A DNA stretch of 64,000 nt, taken from positions 45,743 through 109,742 of the forward strand of contig NZ_RKMH01000015.1 in NCBI RefSeq assembly GCF_003797185.1, given 5' to 3'. The translations under genes were made by a program, and so were the position numbers. Origin of the DNA: Gordonia oryzae. GTDB taxonomy: Bacteria > Actinomycetota > Actinomycetes > Mycobacteriales > Mycobacteriaceae. The notes under the pieces are model-generated. The model made no database searches and was not told the origin of the DNA. It was given only the letters and a program-made list of their open reading frames with translations. Below, piece by piece: positions 61,151-64,000 of this stretch; position 1 is the first letter of the stretch, and every line of letters starts with the position of its first letter.

Positions 61151-62440
61151 TCAGGCTGCTTCGTCGTCGAGTCGCATGGTGCGGCGGTGATACGATGGCA
61201 CTGGTCGGCGTTTCGGATCGATGCTGGCGGGTGGGATCAGCCAGGGGTGTCGGTCGAATCCCATGATGATGTCCCAGCCATGGTGGTGCACGTCGTCATG
61301 GCAGCTGCTGCACAGCAGGCAGCCGTTGTCGAGGTCGGTGGGACCGCCATCGGCCCAGTGGACGATGTGGTGTCCTTGGCAGCGTCCGGCGTGGGCTCCG
61401 CATGTGATGCACCCGCGATCCCGCACCAGCAACGCTTTCCGTTGTCCGGGAGTGAACAGCCGTTCTTGGCGTCCGACGTCGAGGGGTACGCCGTCGGGGT
61501 TGAGGATGATCTTGGTGATGGTGGTGTCACACGACAGCATTGTCGCGGTGCCTTCGGTGATGGCACCCATGTTCTGCAACTCGCCGCCGAGCGCGGGGTT
61601 GTCCGCCGACCACGTCCACAACAGTCCGTTGGTCGGTTTGGCCGAGAAGGTGGTGTCGGCCAATCCTTGTGCCGCCAACTCCACGATCGTTTCGAACGCG
61701 GCCGCGCAGATCTGCTCGGGTGTCCGCGGATCCGGGGACCCATCGGGTTGCGGCTTGGGCGCTGACAAGGTTTCCATCAAAGTCCGTGTCTTTTCTCCGG
61801 CGATGATGTCGAGGTTCGCCGAGATCTCCAGCCGGCCGTCGTCGGTGATCCGGTCGGTGTAGGAGTTGATCTGCTTGTCCTCCGCGGCCGGTAACCCACC
61901 CGGTGTGTCAGCCGCCAACTCGTTGCCCAGCTGCCGCGCATGGGTGGTGATCTCGGCGGGAGTGAATCCGGCGAAGTAATGCGACAGCAGTGTCCGCAGA
62001 AATTCATACCGTTGCGCGGTGTCCATAGGTTCGGGGCATCGGGTGTCGATGTGCGCCAACCCGCGGACGATGGCATCGACGTGTTCGGACGAGATGGACC
62101 CGTCGGCGGCGTGCGCCAACAACAGATCAATGTCGGTGGTGGCCGCGACCCGCACATACCGTGACGCGACGGCGGGTGCGAAACCCAAGCTGATCAACAA
62201 TTCCCGAAGCCGGGTGGTCTTGTGATCGGCGACGCCCAGCCGGTCTATGTCACCGGTGAGGGTGGTGGCGTGATGATCGACTAGATTCCGCAGCAGCAGG
62301 ACTTGTTTCATGGCGCCGAAGGCTTGCGGTCCGGTCATGTCCGGATTCCATTGCAGGTCGCTGAGTTGGGTGACGATGGCGGCGAACACTGCTCCGGCGT
62401 TGACAGTTTCAGTGTCGAGAGTTTCAGTGGATTCGATCAT
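61151..62440 (-). CDS. 13E12-type DUF222 / HNH endonuclease domain protein
   Basis: A 429-residue protein of the actinobacterial REP13E12 family. Residues about 20-310 are the helical DUF222 domain; the HNH nuclease is at about 340-395: GCITCGAHAGRCQGHHIVHWADGGPTDLDNGCLLCSSCHDDVHHHGW, with two CxxC zinc pairs and catalytic His. Family members are present in many copies in actinobacterial genomes and act as phage-integration targets or as repeat proteins; the cellular role is not established. ATG 62440 has GGAGGGG upstream. Inverted copies of the dispersed repeat flank the gene on both sides, and a decayed copy is at 43117-43410. Confidence 0.92.
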   Translation of the reverse strand: MIESTETLDTETVNAGAVFAAIVTQLSDLQWNPDMTGPQAFGAMKQVLLLRNLVDHHATTLTGDIDRLGVADHKTTRLRELLISLGFAPAVASRYVRVAATTDIDLLLAHAADGSISSEHVDAIVRGLAHIDTRCPEPMDTAQRYEFLRTLLSHYFAGFTPAEITTHARQLGNELAADTPGGLPAAEDKQINSYTDRITDDGRLEISANLDIIAGEKTRTLMETLSAPKPQPDGSPDPRTPEQICAAAFETIVELAAQGLADTTFSAKPTNGLLWTWSADNPALGGELQNMGAITEGTATMLSCDTTITKIILNPDGVPLDVGRQERLFTPGQRKALLVRDRGCITCGAHAGRCQGHHIVHWADGGPTDLDNGCLLCSSCHDDVHHHGWDIIMGFDRHPWLIPPASIDPKRRPVPSYHRRTMRLDDEAA

Positions 62441-62736
62441 GGACCCCTCCCCAGCGGCTGATCGGTGTGATGGCTCCAGTGTAGGTCGCCAGTGTGTTCG
62501 ATGCAAGGGGGTTTTTGATCAATTCTGCTTGTGGACAATGTGTTTCGGTGCCGAGTTTCTGTCGGTGGGGTGTGGTAGGGGGTGCGGGTCTTGTTTGTTT
62601 TGCTTTCGATGTGGTTGGGGGGCTTGTTGTCTCGCCGGGTCTCGAGGCTCGCCGCACGCGGCTCGCACCTCGACCATCGGGAGGGGGACACCACGACCAT
62701 AGATCAGGAGAGGTACTCGGACTTCAAGAGGCGAGG
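62441..62736. other. Intergenic region between the 13E12 gene and ppk2
   Basis: About 300 bases, locally T/G-rich (62570-62640), with the inverted copy of the dispersed repeat. No gene is supported. Confidence 0.5.
62639..62678 (-). repeat. Inverted copy of the dispersed repeat upstream of the 13E12 gene
   Basis: On the minus strand it reads GATGGTCGAGGTGCGAGC, then CGAGCCTCGAGAC, an imperfect palindrome of 40 bp. It is the inverted counterpart of 60962-61005, so the 13E12 gene lies between oppositely oriented copies. Confidence 0.8.
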
Positions 62737-63612
62737 TCAGTCGGGGAGTGCGGCAAGGCGTTTCTTCTCAGCGTCGACATCAAACTCTGCAGCGGGCCAA
62801 TGGAGGTCGAGACCTGACAGGGCATCGATGAGTAGTTCGCAGATTGCCAGGCGGGAGAACCACTTCCGATTGGCGGGGATCATGTACCACGGGCTGGCGT
62901 CGGAGTCGCAGCGGTCGAAGATTGCCTGGTAGGCCTCGCGGTAGTCGTCCCAATAGGCGCGCTCATCGAGGTCGCCGGGGTTGTACTTCCAGTATTTGTC
63001 GGGACGGTCGAGGCGTTCGGCCAGTCGGGTCTTCTGCTCGTCCTTCGACACCACCAGCGCGCATTTCACGATAGTGGTGCCGGTGTCGACGAGTTCGTGC
63101 TCGAACCGATTGATGATGTCGTAGCGCGCCTCCCACTCCGATTGCGGTACCAGGGAGTGCACACGCACCGGCAGGACATCCTCGTAGTGGGAGCGGTCGA
63201 AGATGCCGATGCGTCCGGCCGGGGGTAGCGCCTTGCGGATGCGCCACAGGAAATCGTGGGAGAGTTCCTCGGGTGAGGGCTTGCCGAATCCCTTGACGCT
63301 CAGGCCTTGCGGGTCGAGTAGTCCGCCGACATGTCGCACGATCCCGCCCTTGCCTGCGGTGTCCATGCCTTGCAGGACCAGCAGCACCGAGCGGTGGTCG
63401 CCGGCTCTGCCGTTGGCGAAGAGCAACTCCTGCAAGCCTGCGAGGACCTCACCGCGTTCGGTGAGCAACTCCTCGCCGAGACGGCGGTCTCCATCGAAAC
63501 CAGGTGTGCTGTCTGGGTCGAAATCGGCGATCGGGCCGACGGTACCCACGCGCAATGCGCCGATCGGTTCTTGTGCCCAGCCCTTCGTCGAACTTCCGCC
63601 GCGCTTGCCCAT
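62737..63612 (-). CDS. Polyphosphate kinase 2, class III-like (polyphosphate:AMP/ADP phosphotransferase)
   Basis: A 291-residue PPK2. Walker A QGMDTAGKGGIV is at 81-92, Walker B with lid residues in GRIGIFDRSHYEDVLPVRV near 134-152, and WKYNPGDLDERAYWDDYREAYQ near 222 is the pattern of the class III subgroup that can phosphorylate AMP and ADP. The start is ATG 63612 with GAGGAGG seven bases upstream. The frame remains open upstream into the tail of a truncated SDR, so an in-frame fusion exists on paper; the ribosome site argues for independent initiation. It differs in class from the PPK2 at 36201. Confidence 0.92.
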   Translation of the reverse strand: MGKRGGSSTKGWAQEPIGALRVGTVGPIADFDPDSTPGFDGDRRLGEELLTERGEVLAGLQELLFANGRAGDHRSVLLVLQGMDTAGKGGIVRHVGGLLDPQGLSVKGFGKPSPEELSHDFLWRIRKALPPAGRIGIFDRSHYEDVLPVRVHSLVPQSEWEARYDIINRFEHELVDTGTTIVKCALVVSKDEQKTRLAERLDRPDKYWKYNPGDLDERAYWDDYREAYQAIFDRCDSDASPWYMIPANRKWFSRLAICELLIDALSGLDLHWPAAEFDVDAEKKRLAALPD

Positions 63613-63659
63613 GATGCAACCTCCTCGTCGTATGGCCCAGACAGTACCCAAGGCGAGAA

Positions 63660-63855
63660 GGGTCGCGGGTCCGGTCGGTGGGTAGAGTGGACCGCCGCCG
63701 AAGGCTTCGCGATGCGAATCAGGCTGCGCGTCAGCATTGTTGATGATTCCGTGTTCGCTCCCGTACTCCGCGCTGAGCAGAGTGTGTCCGGTCAGGTTCG
63801 GCAGTGCTGGGTCTTCGGTGAGCGCCGCGATGACCCTACCCGCGAATTCGGGGTC
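63660..63855 (-). pseudogene. C-terminal tail of an SDR oxidoreductase truncated by an IS element
   Basis: The minus strand reads QDPEFAGRVIAALTEDPALPNLTGHTLLSAEYGSEHGI then AQPDSHREAFGG, the typical end of an SDR of the type found near fatty or sterol catabolism. Everything upstream is replaced by IS3-type DNA. The stop codon is also missing before ppk2, so the frame continues into it. It was probably the gene directly upstream of ppk2. Confidence 0.72.
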
Positions 63856-64000
63856 CTGAGGTTGACCCCGTTTACCGGACATCCTGATGGCCGGCTGCGT
63901 GCTGGCGAGAGAGGATGGAGTAGTGGGAGCAAAGCGTAAGAGTTACACGCCGAAGTTTCGGAGTGAGGCTGCGCATCTGGTGATCGATACCGGGCGCTCG
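63856..64000 (+). mobile_element. Left end of an IS3-family insertion sequence (runs off the window)
   Basis: A likely terminal repeat begins near 63853-63880 (TGAGGTTGACCCCGTTTACC), a form common in actinobacterial IS3 elements, followed by the transposase OrfA start at 63923. The boundary is where SDR homology ends. The right end is outside the window, so the exact limits and target duplication cannot be seen. Confidence 0.7.
63923..64000 (+). CDS. IS3-family transposase OrfA, N-terminal part (partial)
   Basis: The first 26 codons read VGAKRKSYTPKFRSEAAHLV then IDTGRS, the standard N-terminal HTH start of IS3-type OrfA proteins (KRKxYxPKFRxEA). GTG at 63923 follows GGAG. OrfA binds the IS ends and, by frameshifting with OrfB, makes the active transposase. 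The gene runs off the right edge. Confidence 0.85.
   Translation, partial: MGAKRKSYTPKFRSEAAHLVIDTGRS

Noticed and set aside
63613..63882. SDR-PPK2 fusion protein as a genuine single gene
   Set aside because: The SDR part is only the tail of a truncated gene, and PPK2 has its own ribosome site; kept as a finding, not as the gene model.

Overview
The window is high-GC DNA from a mycolic-acid-containing actinomycete (Mycobacteriales). Supporting features are an antigen-85/mycolyltransferase-type esterase, an HbhA-like protein with a lysine-rich tail, a groEL2-type chaperonin behind two CIRCE operators, a RamB regulator next to isocitrate lyase, a mycofactocin-type SDR and a 13E12 (DUF222-HNH) gene. 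Gordonia is my best guess for the genus, but this is inference. Gene order partly matches Mycobacterium tuberculosis: moeA2-psd (Rv0438c-Rv0437c), groEL2 (Rv0440), and then lpdC, a CMD-like gene, ramB, icl1, fadB2 and hbhA (Rv0462-Rv0475). Lineage-specific genes are inserted between these blocks.

Layout. 1-4.2 kb: psd (partial), moeA, a HAD phosphatase, an SRPBCC protein and a DUF350 membrane protein. 4.5-8.8 kb: an MFS-ACAD-ACAD operon with a divergent TetR. 8.8-13.7 kb: a secreted esterase, an amidase, a membrane beta-propeller protein and a HIT protein. 13.8-16.6 kb: a decayed acetate symporter, an M19 dipeptidase, a frameshifted lipoprotein and a 21-bp repeat array. 16.6-24.3 kb: two acyl-CoA synthetases around an XRE-TetR regulator, a cyclase, a truncated ALDH, a mycofactocin-type SDR and a TetR. 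24.8-28.8 kb: a phosphodiesterase, groEL, a FrnE/DsbA protein and a coupled micro-ORF. 28.8-33.2 kb: an SDR, a second XRE-TetR regulator, a decayed tyrosine phosphatase and a pseudokinase-DUF1266 protein. 33.4-38.8 kb: TetR, DUF4166, SRPBCC, a secreted protein, PPK2 and membrane proteins. 38.8-46.9 kb: TerD, prolyl oligopeptidase and a beta-lactamase-fold lipoprotein among several pseudogenes. 47-60.8 kb: lpd, lipoproteins, a DNA glycosylase, MaoC, ramB, aceA, fadB2, hbhA and a BenE transporter. 61-64 kb: the HNH gene, a second PPK2 and an IS3-type element that truncates an SDR.

How the genes work together. Much of the content is acyl-CoA and carboxylate catabolism: activation (two AMP-ligases), dehydrogenation (ACAD pair), hydration (MaoC), 3-hydroxyacyl-CoA oxidation (fadB2), and acetyl-CoA use through the glyoxylate shunt (aceA with RamB- and GlxR-type sites). 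The most distinctive signal is a repeated operator, GTTCRG-N5-CYGAAC. It occurs four times, always at the start or just beyond the stop of the two XRE-TetR genes, which suggests a small paralogous regulon. At least a dozen loci are visibly broken by frameshift, deletion or truncation. No rRNA, tRNA or CRISPR array was found.
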